From CPC320 sp002684375 (GTDB lineage Bacteria > Pseudomonadota > Alphaproteobacteria > Rhodobacterales > Rhodobacteraceae): a stretch of 34,420 nucleotides of DNA. The translations under genes and the position numbers were made by a program. The notes under the pieces are model-generated. The model was given only the letters and a program-made list of their open reading frames with translations, made no database searches and had not been told where the DNA came from. Below are positions 25,185-32,416 of the stretch, in pieces. How positions within the stretch are numbered: the first letter of the stretch is position 1; every line of letters starts with the position of its first letter. Location: the NCBI GenBank assembly GCA_965662545.1, contig CBFIHZ010000037.1:1-34420 (forward strand). The letters run 5' to 3'.

Positions 25185-25778
25185 TTAGATTTCTTTGCGG
25201 GCTTTCAGCGCTGTAGTGATCGTGCCATCGTCAAGATAATCCAATTCACCCCCGATGGGCACACCTTGCGCCAGCGTGGTCAGGCGTATTTGACCCTCAA
25301 GCTGGTCTGCAATGTAATGGGCGGTGGTCTGACCCTCAATTGTGGCATTCAGAGCGAGAATGATCTCGGTGATGCCCTCGCTTTTGACCCGGTGGATCAA
25401 GCGCGGAATACTCAACTCATCCGGTCCGATTGCATCGAGTGCCGACAGCGTGCCGCCCAAAACATGGTATCTGCCTTGAAAGACGTTTGCGCGTTCCATC
25501 GCCCAGAGATCTGCAACGTCCTCGACCACGCAGATCTCGCCATTGGCGCGCTCATTCGAGCTGCAAATGTCACAAATATCGGTGGTGCCGATGTTGCCAC
25601 AATTGAGACATTCTTGGGCGGTTTCGGCAACCGTCTGCATCATATCGGCCAGTGGGGTGAACAATAACGCCCGTTTGCGAATGAGATGCAGAACGGCGCG
25701 CCGGGCCGAGCGCGGGCCAAGGCCGGGTAATTTCGCCATCATCTCAATCAGGGCGTCGATGTCTTCCGTACTGCTCAT
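25185..25778 (-). CDS. recR: Recombination mediator protein RecR
   Basis: 197 residues from ATG 25778, the usual length. N-terminal helix-hairpin-helix MAKLPGLGPRSARR at about 14-27, a four-cysteine zinc site CLNCGNIGTTDICDIC at about 54-69, a Toprim domain with EICVVEDVADLWAMER at about 78-93, and the C-terminal GGELDYLDDGTI Walker-like segment. RecR loads RecA on gapped DNA with RecF and RecO. It usually follows ybaB directly; here a cueR/DUF4396-like pair lies between. Confidence 0.94.
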   Translation of the reverse strand: MSSTEDIDALIEMMAKLPGLGPRSARRAVLHLIRKRALLFTPLADMMQTVAETAQECLNCGNIGTTDICDICSSNERANGEICVVEDVADLWAMERANVFQGRYHVLGGTLSALDAIGPDELSIPRLIHRVKSEGITEIILALNATIEGQTTAHYIADQLEGQIRLTTLAQGVPIGGELDYLDDGTITTALKARKEI

Positions 25779-25926
25779 TCGCGCAAGCCTTCCCGTTGTC
25801 CTCCGCATGTGGGCGGTTGTTTGCATCTTGCAATGCCGGTCCGAGCCTATCTTTGCAAGCAAAACAAGCGCGCTTTGTGCGCGACGGCCAGTCTATTGCC
25901 GGTGGCGGCAAACTTTTGCGCAAAGC

Positions 25927-26373
25927 CTAGTGGCAGGCCTTGCCCAACGCTTTGAGCCGCCAGTAGTTATAGGGCAGGGGCGTGATAAATCCTGCAATCA
26001 ACATGAGAGGCATTACCCACCAGGTCAGCCTTGCGCCACCGGTCAACCACACATCGACAATATTCATTGCGGCCTCCATTGAAATCATCGAAATTAATGA
26101 CATACCGATTGCAGTTTTGAATGCAGCAGCCAACGCCATCTGCCGCGATAAAATTACCGTCTCAAGCGCGATTGAGGTTAGCAATCCGTTGAGGATCGCC
26201 AGCATCATAATGGCAAGTGTAGGCCAGGCAATACCAGTGAACTGGAAAAACGCAATCGTGCCAAAATCGCCGATGGAACAGCCCAGTAAACACCACAGTG
26301 TATTTTTTGCCGCGATCGGCCACGTATGGCGGCAGCGCCAGTTAATTGATAAATGTTCTGTAGCCGTGGTCAT
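25927..26373 (-). CDS. DUF4396-like membrane protein under CueR-type control
   Basis: 148 residues from ATG 26373 with four hydrophobic segments (about 27-45, 50-72, 85-105, 117-135). A cytosolic N-terminus has His and Cys (HLSINWRCRHTW) and the first helix region contains CLLGCS; these could bind a soft metal. The gene resembles the DUF4396 family as I remember it. Its promoter (26403-26433) has a 19-bp spacer with a CueR-type dyad, so expression should follow the divergent regulator, implying a role in copper or silver handling. That role is inference; no transport or enzymatic motif is clear. Confidence 0.75.
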   Translation of the reverse strand: MTTATEHLSINWRCRHTWPIAAKNTLWCLLGCSIGDFGTIAFFQFTGIAWPTLAIMMLAILNGLLTSIALETVILSRQMALAAAFKTAIGMSLISMISMEAAMNIVDVWLTGGARLTWWVMPLMLIAGFITPLPYNYWRLKALGKACH

Positions 26374-26402
26374 TTGTATTGCCTTACTTGTGTCTCCGTC
26401 TG

Positions 26403-26433
26403 CATATAGTGGTTCCAGTAACTGGAAGGTCAA
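26403..26433 (-). promoter_or_regulatory. CueR/MerR-type promoter and operator
   Basis: On the - strand TTGACC (26433-26428), a 19-base spacer, then TATATG (26408-26403). The spacer is too long for normal sigma-70 recognition, which is the hallmark of MerR-family activated promoters. It contains the dyad TTCCAGT-T-ACTGGAA, extended by ACC before it, resembling the ACCTTCC/GGAAGGT CueR operator. The + strand cueR start is 10 bases away, so CueR would also repress itself. Confidence 0.8.
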
Positions 26434-26442
26434 GAACGGATG

Positions 26443-26826
26443 ATGAATATTTCAAAAGTCGCCAAGGCCGCGGGCCTGCCGGTCAAAACTGTGCGCTATT
26501 ATGGCGATATCAATCTGGTGGCCGCGCAACAGCGATCCGCGAGCGGGTACCGGTTGTATGATGACCGCAGCCTGCGCAAGCTGATCTTTGTGCGCCGCGC
26601 CCGCAGTTTCGGGTTTTCGATCGAGGCGTGCCGCGAATTACTTGATCTGTATCAGGACACAGGCCGCAGCAGCATCGACGTCAAACGCATCGCCGAGGCG
26701 CGGTTGGCCGAGATAGAGCAAAAGCAACGCGATTTACAGAGCCTGCAGGTCGAGTTGTCGCATCTGGTACGCGCCTGCAAAGGTGATCAACGACCAGAGT
26801 GTCCGATCTTGGAGTATCTGGCGTGA
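26443..26826 (+). CDS. cueR: MerR-family copper-responsive regulator, CueR type
   Basis: 127 residues counted from the second of two ATG codons (26443), which aligns with the MNIS start of CueR. Winged helix NISKVAKAAGLPVKTVRYY with the RYY motif, a long dimerisation helix, and the metal loop with Cys112 and Cys120 (CKGDQRPEC). Ser77 occupies the position that in CueR marks preference for monovalent Cu, Ag or Au; divalent-metal MerR proteins have Cys there. It should activate the divergent DUF4396-like gene through the 19-bp-spacer promoter. No copper ATPase or copper oxidase gene is in the window. It converges on ybaB with 13 bases between. Confidence 0.88.
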   Translation: MNISKVAKAAGLPVKTVRYYGDINLVAAQQRSASGYRLYDDRSLRKLIFVRRARSFGFSIEACRELLDLYQDTGRSSIDVKRIAEARLAEIEQKQRDLQSLQVELSHLVRACKGDQRPECPILEYLA

Positions 26827-26839
26827 GGATAACGGCGGT

Positions 26840-27184
26840 TTAGAACGGCAGTTTCATATCTTTTGGCAGACCCATCGCCTCGGTGATTTTGCCCATTTCA
26901 CTTTGGGCTTTATCAGCGGCTTTAATTTGAGCGTCCTTGATTGCGGCCAGAATGAGATCTTCAACAACTTCTTTATCGTCGCTGGAAAAGATCGACGGAT
27001 CAATATCGAGCGATTTCAACTCGCCCTTGGCGGTGCACGTGGCCTTGACAAGACCCGCACCGGATTCGCCGGTGACGATCTGATTGTGCATATCTTCCTG
27101 CAGTTTGGCCATTTTGCCCTGCATATCCTGCGCGGCTTGCATCATCTTGGCCATGTCGCCCATCTGGCCCAATCCTTTGAACAT
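26840..27184 (-). CDS. ybaB: Nucleoid-associated protein YbaB/EbfC
   Basis: 114 residues from ATG 27184, after GGGAGACG. Typical start FKGLGQMGDMAKMMQAAQDMQGKMAKLQ (amphipathic helix), the central GLVKATCTAKGELKSLDIDPSIF strand region, and a C-terminal MGKITEAMGLP helix. Forms dimers that bind DNA without strong specificity. Classically lies between dnaX and recR; here the order is kept but extra genes separate it from both. Confidence 0.92.
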   Translation of the reverse strand: MFKGLGQMGDMAKMMQAAQDMQGKMAKLQEDMHNQIVTGESGAGLVKATCTAKGELKSLDIDPSIFSSDDKEVVEDLILAAIKDAQIKAADKAQSEMGKITEAMGLPKDMKLPF

Positions 27185-27603
27185 CTGCGTCTCCCGCTGT
27201 ATACTTAAACTGTACTTAAGCGGCGTGGATGGACTCGGCAAGGGTGTTTGGAAGATCTTTTTGATCCAAGCATTGTTAAAAGTATGCAACTTAAACATTT
27301 AACTATTTTGGCGGAAATACCTTGGCTTTAACCTTGCCGTGTATTGTTAATCTGGGGATGGTGCATTGCCAGTTCTTGTGAGCTGTAAAATCATGCTCGC
27401 TGCAAACTGGCCTTTTGGCGATACGACGACAACAACGTCAGGCCGCTCTGATTGCTGGGAAACCAGACGTCCGTTGAGGCGAGGCGGGCGCTTGAGCAAT
27501 TTGGCGGCTCCACGCAGGCCGCACTTGCCCAAACTGATGATGAAGACTATCGAATCCACACCATCAAATTCGCGTCATGAGTGAGGGAGCCTCGGGAGGC
27601 AGG
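27185..27603. other. Intergenic region with a short coding-like remnant
   Basis: About 420 bases between ybaB and the lipoprotein gene. On the + strand 27452-27580 an unstarted frame reads like real protein (QTSVEARRALEQFGG, then DDEDYRIHTIKFAS and a stop) with a stop codon directly before it; it may be the end of a decayed gene. The overlapping 70-codon frames on either strand are not convincing. The ybaB promoter should also lie here. Confidence 0.3.
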
Positions 27604-28410
27604 TCATAATAATTTTCGAAACGCGGCGGGCAGGTTTTCAAGCGGCGCGTGTTTGGTCAAAAATTGCATTCTACCTTTATCCTCCTCTTTGCCAGTATAA
27701 TGTGGGTCTCTTACCACAACGTTGAAGAAACAAGCTGGGGGCAGTTCATCGTTATAAGACGCTTTTCCTGATCCGCAGGTTAATTTGGCTCCGGCGCGCA
27801 CGCGAATGGATGCGATCTCTACCCCGGGTATCGCGATGCTTAGTTGCGCCACAGTGTCAGGGTCTGAGGCAGAGGTTCCACCGACAGACATTTCAAATTT
27901 TTGCGCCCGTAAAACAGACCTGATCATGACAATCCGAAAGTTGTCGTCCCTTGGATGCAGTGTCGAATCAGGATTGTTCCCATCCCGTACTTCGTTCCGC
28001 ACATATTGTTTAAACGGCGCTGTTACGTTGCGGTATTCTTCTCTTATCGCGCCCTCAACTGAAAATTTTGTTTCCTTACCAATTTCTGTGGCGATAAGCC
28101 CGTTCTGTCCGCTCAAGTTCATTGGTACACCGGACACCTTAACCCCCTGCACACCTTTTGATGCCTGAGAGCCAGACAAAACATTGCTCTTCGGTGCGAC
28201 GTCAAGGCCCGCCACGCCGATTGGATGCAACACATTGTTTGAAATATCCCATACATACATTGTTCCCAGATCAAGGAACCCAGCATTTTGTATGCCCAGC
28301 CCAGTCGCATTTGAAAACCGAAAATCAGCGGTGACTTTCGGAATGTCTGGCAGCGGTTGCATGCAGGCTGCGGTCAAAGTCAGCAGAAGGAGTGACATAA
28401 CTAAATGCAT
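27604..28410 (-). CDS. Predicted lipoprotein of unknown function
   Basis: 268 residues. The N-terminus is a lipoprotein signal: MHLVMSLLLLTLTAAC with the lipobox cysteine at about residue 16. The rest is soluble, beta-rich, with two cysteines (LTCGSGKAS and PACFFNVV) that could pair, and ends NLPAAFRKLL. I recognise no domain. Residues after the lipobox do not include Asp at +2 (the sequence is CMQPL), which by the usual rule sends it to the outer membrane. It stands between dnaX and ybaB with AT-rich DNA upstream. Confidence 0.75.
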   Translation of the reverse strand: MHLVMSLLLLTLTAACMQPLPDIPKVTADFRFSNATGLGIQNAGFLDLGTMYVWDISNNVLHPIGVAGLDVAPKSNVLSGSQASKGVQGVKVSGVPMNLSGQNGLIATEIGKETKFSVEGAIREEYRNVTAPFKQYVRNEVRDGNNPDSTLHPRDDNFRIVMIRSVLRAQKFEMSVGGTSASDPDTVAQLSIAIPGVEIASIRVRAGAKLTCGSGKASYNDELPPACFFNVVVRDPHYTGKEEDKGRMQFLTKHAPLENLPAAFRKLL

Positions 28411-28693
28411 ATTTCAAACCCTTGTTAGACGACATAAATTTTATAATTTATTTGTGCAGGGGAAGCCCCGTGGTGCGAGGTGTTTTGCAGTTTTAAATTT
28501 TTTGCACTTTATTTTTTGAAAAATAAAGTCATTATGATAATTATAGAATTTTATATGTCACATAAAACTATCGGTTTTTCAAGTAAATATTCATTTCTAA
28601 AGGTAAGAATGCACCCTTAATAAATCATGGACTATTTTTGAGAAATAGTGTCAAATTGACTTTGGTGTTTGATGACTTTGCAGCCCCAAATGC
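28411..28693. other. AT-rich intergenic region with a 10-bp AT hairpin
   Basis: About 280 bases between the lipoprotein start and the dnaX stop. It contains the near-pure-AT inverted repeat CTTTATTTTT-TG-AAAAATAAAG at 28507-28528, which may be a weak terminator for dnaX or a DNA bend. The lipoprotein promoter should lie in the 3'-adjacent AT-rich stretch (about 28430-28460). No gene seen. Confidence 0.45.
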
Positions 28694-30535
28694 TTAGTCT
28701 TCCTCGAACGGGTCCCATTCATCCTCGACCTCTGGCAGGGCCTCGGCTTGCGCGGCTTCGGCGATATCGTCTGGGGTACGGATTTGGGTTATTTTGGCTT
28801 TTGGAAATTCGGTCAGCACGGCCTGCACCAGTGGGTGGGTTTCTGCCTCTGCCTTGAGCGCATTCTCTGCCTTGTCGCGTTTTGCCGCGATGGTTTGGGT
28901 GCCACCTTCATTGACCACACTGACCGCCCAGCGGTTGCCGGTCCATAGTTGCAGGCGTTGGCCCAACCGCTGCGCCAAATCTTGGGGGGCCGTTTCGGTT
29001 GGGACAAATTCAATCCGACCGGGCTGGTATTTGGCCAACTGAACACCGGTCTCGACCTCGACGAGCAATTTCACATCGCGGTTAAGACGAATGAGTTCGA
29101 TAACATGTTCAAAACTTGGATAGAGCGCCAGCGCCTGATCAAGGGCCACGGCGCGCATTGCGGTATCGCCTGCAGCAGGGTGCGCGGAGGCTTGCGGACC
29201 GGAAGTTTGCGGCCCGGCTGTAACTGACGTGTTGCCAGACCCGCGCGCGCCATGTGAAGCTGATCCACCACTCCCCGCACCCGCAGGATTTGGGTGTCCA
29301 CCAGTGGTGGGATGCGATTGTTGCGCAGCGCCACTTACCCCGGTTGGCATGGCAGAGGCAGGCGGGGGTGTGGTGGATTGTAACTTGCGGATCAATTCGT
29401 CTGGACTGGGCATATCGGCCACGTGGGTCAGGCGAATAAGCGCCATTTCGGCGGCCATCATGGCGTTTGGCGCCTGCGACACCTCATCGAGAGCTTTGAG
29501 CAGCATTTGCCACATTCGGGTCAGAACCCGCATTGGCAGCGCCTGCGCCATGCTTTGGCCGCGTGATCTCTGGTCGGGCGATAGGGTGGGGTCGTCGGCG
29601 GCATCAGGGGTGATTTGCACGACTGAAATCCAATGGGTGATTTCGGCCAGATCCTTGAGCACTGCCATCGGATCGGCGCCATCGGCATATTGTGCAGACA
29701 ATTCGTTTAATGCGCCATGGGCGTCGCCCTTCATCACCATGTCGAACAGATCCATCACGCGGCTGCGGTCGGCCAGACCCAGCATGGCGCGCACTTGTTC
29801 GGCGGTGGTTTCACCAGCCCCATGCGAGATCGCCTGATCCAATAGTGACGTTGCATCACGCGCCGAGCCCTCGGCGGCGCGGGTGATCAGCGCCAGCGCG
29901 TCACTGCTGATTTTTGCCCCTTCGGCATCGGCGATCCGCTGGGTCAGTGCGATCATAACTTCCGGCTCGATCCGGCGCAGGTCAAACCTCTGACAGCGGG
30001 ACAGCACAGTGACCGGAACCTTGCGAATCTCTGTGGTGGCAAAAATGAATTTCACATGCGCTGGGGGTTCTTCGAGCGTTTTCAACAGGGCATTGAATGC
30101 GCTGGTCGACAGCATATGCACTTCGTCAATGATATAGATTTTATAGCGCGCGCTGGCGGCACGGTAATGCACGCTGTCGATGATCTCGCGGATATCGCCC
30201 ACACCGGTGCGGCTGGCGGCATCCATTTCCATCACGTCGACATGGCGTCCCTGCATAATGGCGCTGCAGGCATCACAGACGCCGCAAGGGTCGGTTGTGG
30301 CGCCTCCGCTGCCATCCGGGCCGATGCAGTTTAATCCTTTGGCTATAATTCGCGCGGTGGTGGTTTTGCCAGTGCCGCGTATTCCGGTCATGATAAAGGC
30401 CTGAGCGATGCGATCTGCGGCAAAGGCGTTTTTGAGCGTTTGAACCATGGCGTCCTGACCGACCAGATCAGTAAAGGTTTCGGGTCGGTATTTCCGTGCC
30501 AGAACCTGATAGCTTTCTGAATGTGTCTCGGTCAT
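28694..30535 (-). CDS. dnaX: DNA polymerase III subunits gamma/tau
   Basis: 613 residues from ATG 30535; the frame to 30613 is an unused extension. AAA+ clamp-loader features: LARKYRPETFTDLVGQ at about 12-27, Walker A GIRGTGKTTT at about 51-60, a zinc module with DPCGVCDACSAI near 80-91, Walker B IIDEVHMLS, sensor 1 ATTEIRKVP and the SRC arginine finger (VLSRCQRFDL). Residues about 370-450 are a Pro/Gly/Ser-rich linker; the tau-like C-terminal part (about 455-600) ends in the acidic EVEDEWDPFEED. It loads the sliding clamp at the replication fork. No obvious A-rich frameshift site was noticed, so separate gamma cannot be inferred. Confidence 0.94.
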   Translation of the reverse strand: MTETHSESYQVLARKYRPETFTDLVGQDAMVQTLKNAFAADRIAQAFIMTGIRGTGKTTTARIIAKGLNCIGPDGSGGATTDPCGVCDACSAIMQGRHVDVMEMDAASRTGVGDIREIIDSVHYRAASARYKIYIIDEVHMLSTSAFNALLKTLEEPPAHVKFIFATTEIRKVPVTVLSRCQRFDLRRIEPEVMIALTQRIADAEGAKISSDALALITRAAEGSARDATSLLDQAISHGAGETTAEQVRAMLGLADRSRVMDLFDMVMKGDAHGALNELSAQYADGADPMAVLKDLAEITHWISVVQITPDAADDPTLSPDQRSRGQSMAQALPMRVLTRMWQMLLKALDEVSQAPNAMMAAEMALIRLTHVADMPSPDELIRKLQSTTPPPASAMPTGVSGAAQQSHPTTGGHPNPAGAGSGGSASHGARGSGNTSVTAGPQTSGPQASAHPAAGDTAMRAVALDQALALYPSFEHVIELIRLNRDVKLLVEVETGVQLAKYQPGRIEFVPTETAPQDLAQRLGQRLQLWTGNRWAVSVVNEGGTQTIAAKRDKAENALKAEAETHPLVQAVLTEFPKAKITQIRTPDDIAEAAQAEALPEVEDEWDPFEED

Positions 30536-30659
30536 GATGCCCCTAACGATTTGCACCCAAATTACTATGCGTTTTGTGTTTGGTCTATATGAAACTGCGC
30601 CATGAATCCACAACGCGCCAAGAAGAAAAAAGACACCTTTGAATAGAAAGTTATTTCAA

Positions 30660-31025
30660 ATGCAGACCTATGAAGTCCGCGTGCCTCATACCCGGTCCTA
30701 TGAGGACCCGATTTCGGTGAAAAAAGGAGATCGGGTTTTTCTATCTGGGGAAATGGATGATTGGGATGGCCATATCTGGCTATGGGCCAAAGCCAGTGAC
30801 GGGCGGCAAGGATGGTTACCTTCAGCATATTTCGAGCAGTGGACTGACTGGCAAAGCTGTGATTTTTCGATGAATACCCTTGAACTTACATGTCAGATTG
30901 GTAGCGTCCTGACAGCAACTGATGAAAAGTTTGGCTGGCTCTTGTGTCACAGCGGTCAGGGTGACATCAATCACGATGAAAAAGGTTGGGTGCCAAAGCG
31001 TTGTCTTACGTTGCTCGGCCAATAA
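30660..31025 (+). CDS. SH3-domain protein
   Basis: 121 residues from ATG 30660 (a TTG start at 30639 is the alternative). Two SH3-like repeats are visible: VRVPHTRSYEDPISVKKGDRV...WLWAKASDGRQGWLPSAYFE (about residues 5-60) and a second half with VLTATDEKFGWLLCHSGQ...KGWVPKRCL (about 75-118). No signal peptide, so it should be cytosolic. Bacterial SH3 proteins bind peptides or glycans; the partner here is unknown. It diverges from dnaX and is followed after 25 bases by a phosphatase-like gene in the same direction, suggesting co-transcription. Confidence 0.75.
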   Translation: MQTYEVRVPHTRSYEDPISVKKGDRVFLSGEMDDWDGHIWLWAKASDGRQGWLPSAYFEQWTDWQSCDFSMNTLELTCQIGSVLTATDEKFGWLLCHSGQGDINHDEKGWVPKRCLTLLGQ

Positions 31026-31050
31026 ATTGACATGAATGTCAGGGAAAAAT

Positions 31051-31536
31051 ATGGCTGTGTTTGAAATCAACTCCCTCAGTCTTGGAAACGGTGTGATCGG
31101 GATCTGCCCGGCACCGGGGCGGTTTAGCCCGTATGAAAACGACCTGAAAGATATCATTGACTGGTCCCCAAGTCTGGTCTTGACGATGACGTCAATGGCC
31201 GAGTTGCAGTCCGTTGGTGGCGCCGCTCTTGGCGGTGACTTGCAAGCGGGGGGAATCGACTGGATTCACTTTCCGGTGGATGACTACGGCATTCCCACCA
31301 AGGCGCAGTCCCAGCAGTGGCAGGTGCTAAGCGCGCAGGCGGCGCATAGATTGTCAGGTGGTGGGCGTGTGTTGGCGCATTGCTATGGTGGATGTGGACG
31401 GTCCGGCATGGCGTTGATGCGGCTCATGTGTGAGGCAGACGAGGCAGCTGATCAGGCGCTGCGGCGTTTGCGCAGCGTGCGGCCCTGCGCGGTGGAGACC
31501 GAAGACCAGCGCCTGTGGGCGTCTAAAGGTATTTAA
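31051..31536 (+). CDS. Tyrosine/dual-specificity phosphatase-like protein
   Basis: 161 residues from ATG 31051 after AGGGAAA. The active-site P-loop is HCYGGCGRSG, with the nucleophilic Cys111 and Arg117 in the HCx5R(S/T) arrangement, and an upstream general-acid candidate in FPVDDYGIP at about residues 74-82. The layout resembles small dual-specificity phosphatases (CDKN3/cyclin-dependent kinase inhibitor 3 type) found in alphaproteobacteria. Substrate is unknown. It lies directly downstream of the SH3-domain gene, and the two may act together. Confidence 0.82.
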   Translation: MAVFEINSLSLGNGVIGICPAPGRFSPYENDLKDIIDWSPSLVLTMTSMAELQSVGGAALGGDLQAGGIDWIHFPVDDYGIPTKAQSQQWQVLSAQAAHRLSGGGRVLAHCYGGCGRSGMALMRLMCEADEAADQALRRLRSVRPCAVETEDQRLWASKGI

Positions 31537-31637
31537 AAAGCCAGTCTCGCAATATCCCTGCAAACTTAGTGAGATCTGAATGATACGGCCTCATGGAAGG
31601 CCCAGGTTTATTGTTAATTTCAGTGTGGTGTGGTGGT

Positions 31638-31731
31638 GAGAGGCTGGACAACGACCCAAGCGGGGCTCGTTACGGCTGCTTCCTTCCGGATCTGACCGGG
31701 TTGGCGAGGTGCCTGCCCGCGCCAACCTCTC
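31638..31731 (+). ncRNA. ffs: Signal recognition particle RNA, bacterial small type (4.5S-like)
   Basis: The conserved domain IV sequence GGCTGCTTCCTTCCGGATCT followed by GACCGGGTTGGCGAG (about 31674-31708) is unmistakable. The outer helix is formed by GAGAGGCTGG at 31638-31647 and CCAACCTCTC at 31722-31731. It binds Ffh and targets nascent membrane proteins. Ends are approximate. It lies near dnaX, as is common in this group. Confidence 0.92.
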
Positions 31732-31971
31732 AAAAATTGTATTACAGGGTGGGCGGCATTAATGCAAGGCTCGGTCCGATGGTAAGTCACACGCCTTTAT
31801 CGATCATGGACAGGTAAACCGGCTGATGTGACGGGACTGATGAAGAGAGAATTATATGTGGCGGTCAGTGTCTAACTGTGCCGGTAAAATACAGGTCACA
31901 GGGGCTAAAACCGAGATAAAAGGCCAACTTTGGAAAAAATTGCGAAGTGCCAAATTATTTCTATGTGGCCG
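31732..31971. other. Intergenic, no gene seen
   Basis: About 240 bases between the SRP RNA and the groESL promoter. A 74-codon frame spanning 31593-31817 runs through the SRP RNA and is not a gene. Confidence 0.5.
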
Positions 31972-32000
31972 TTGACAAGCTTGGATGGGGCTCTTATCTA
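31972..32000 (+). promoter_or_regulatory. groESL promoter
   Basis: TTGACA (31972-31977), 17 bases, TATCTA (31995-32000). The -35 is perfect and the spacing ideal; the predicted start is near 32007, at the edge of the CIRCE repeat. Confidence 0.75.
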
Positions 32001-32007
32001 CCAATCG

Positions 32008-32034
32008 TTGTCACTCGCCTCTGGTGAGTGCTAA
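32008..32034 (+). promoter_or_regulatory. CIRCE operator for HrcA
   Basis: TTGTCACTC-N9-GAGTGCTAA, where the consensus is TTAGCACTC-N9-GAGTGCTAA. The right arm is perfect; the left arm differs at two bases. Its position at the start of the transcript allows the HrcA repressor to block groESL at normal temperature. Confidence 0.88.
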
Positions 32035-32089
32035 CGCCCGGAGTTGGTCCGGAATATAACAGAAACGTTGAGCTAAGGAGCCTCAAGGC

Positions 32090-32377
32090 ATGGCATTCAA
32101 ACCGCTTCATGACCGAGTTCTGGTCCGTCGCACGGAAGGCGACGAGAAAACTGCAGGGGGTTTGATTATCCCCGATAGTGCAAAAGAAAAGCCAGCAGAG
32201 GGCGAAGTCGTCTCCTGCGGTGACGGCGCCCGCAAAGATAGCGGCGAACTGATCGATATGGCTGTTTCAGCCGGCGACAAGGTTCTGTTCGGCAAATGGT
32301 CCGGTACAGAAGTGACTGTCGACGGTGAAGAACTGTTGATCATGAAAGAAAGCGATATTCTGGGCGTTCTGTCCTAA
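32090..32377 (+). CDS. groS: Co-chaperonin GroES
   Basis: 95 residues, the full family length. N-terminal FKPLHDRVLVRR, mobile loop EGDEKTAGGLIIPDSAKEKP at about 17-36, central GEVVSCGDGAR, and the C-terminal VLFGKWSGTEVTVDGEELL. A strong TAAGGAG site precedes ATG 32090. It forms the heptameric lid of GroEL. Expressed from the CIRCE-controlled promoter together with groEL 39 bases downstream. Confidence 0.96.
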   Translation: MAFKPLHDRVLVRRTEGDEKTAGGLIIPDSAKEKPAEGEVVSCGDGARKDSGELIDMAVSAGDKVLFGKWSGTEVTVDGEELLIMKESDILGVLS

Positions 32378-32416
32378 TCGCATCCCATTTAACTCAGACA
32401 TTCAGGAGCAAGCAAA

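Noticed and set aside
27347..27559. 70-codon - strand frame between ybaB and the lipoprotein gene
   Set aside because: No ribosome binding site and no family resemblance; the + strand remnant frame overlaps it.
29229..29837. 202-codon + strand frame inside dnaX
   Set aside because: Antisense to dnaX; long only because of the GC bias of the gene.
28694..30535. Programmed frameshift in dnaX producing a short gamma subunit
   Set aside because: No slippery A-run with a downstream hairpin was noticed at the end of the clamp-loader part.
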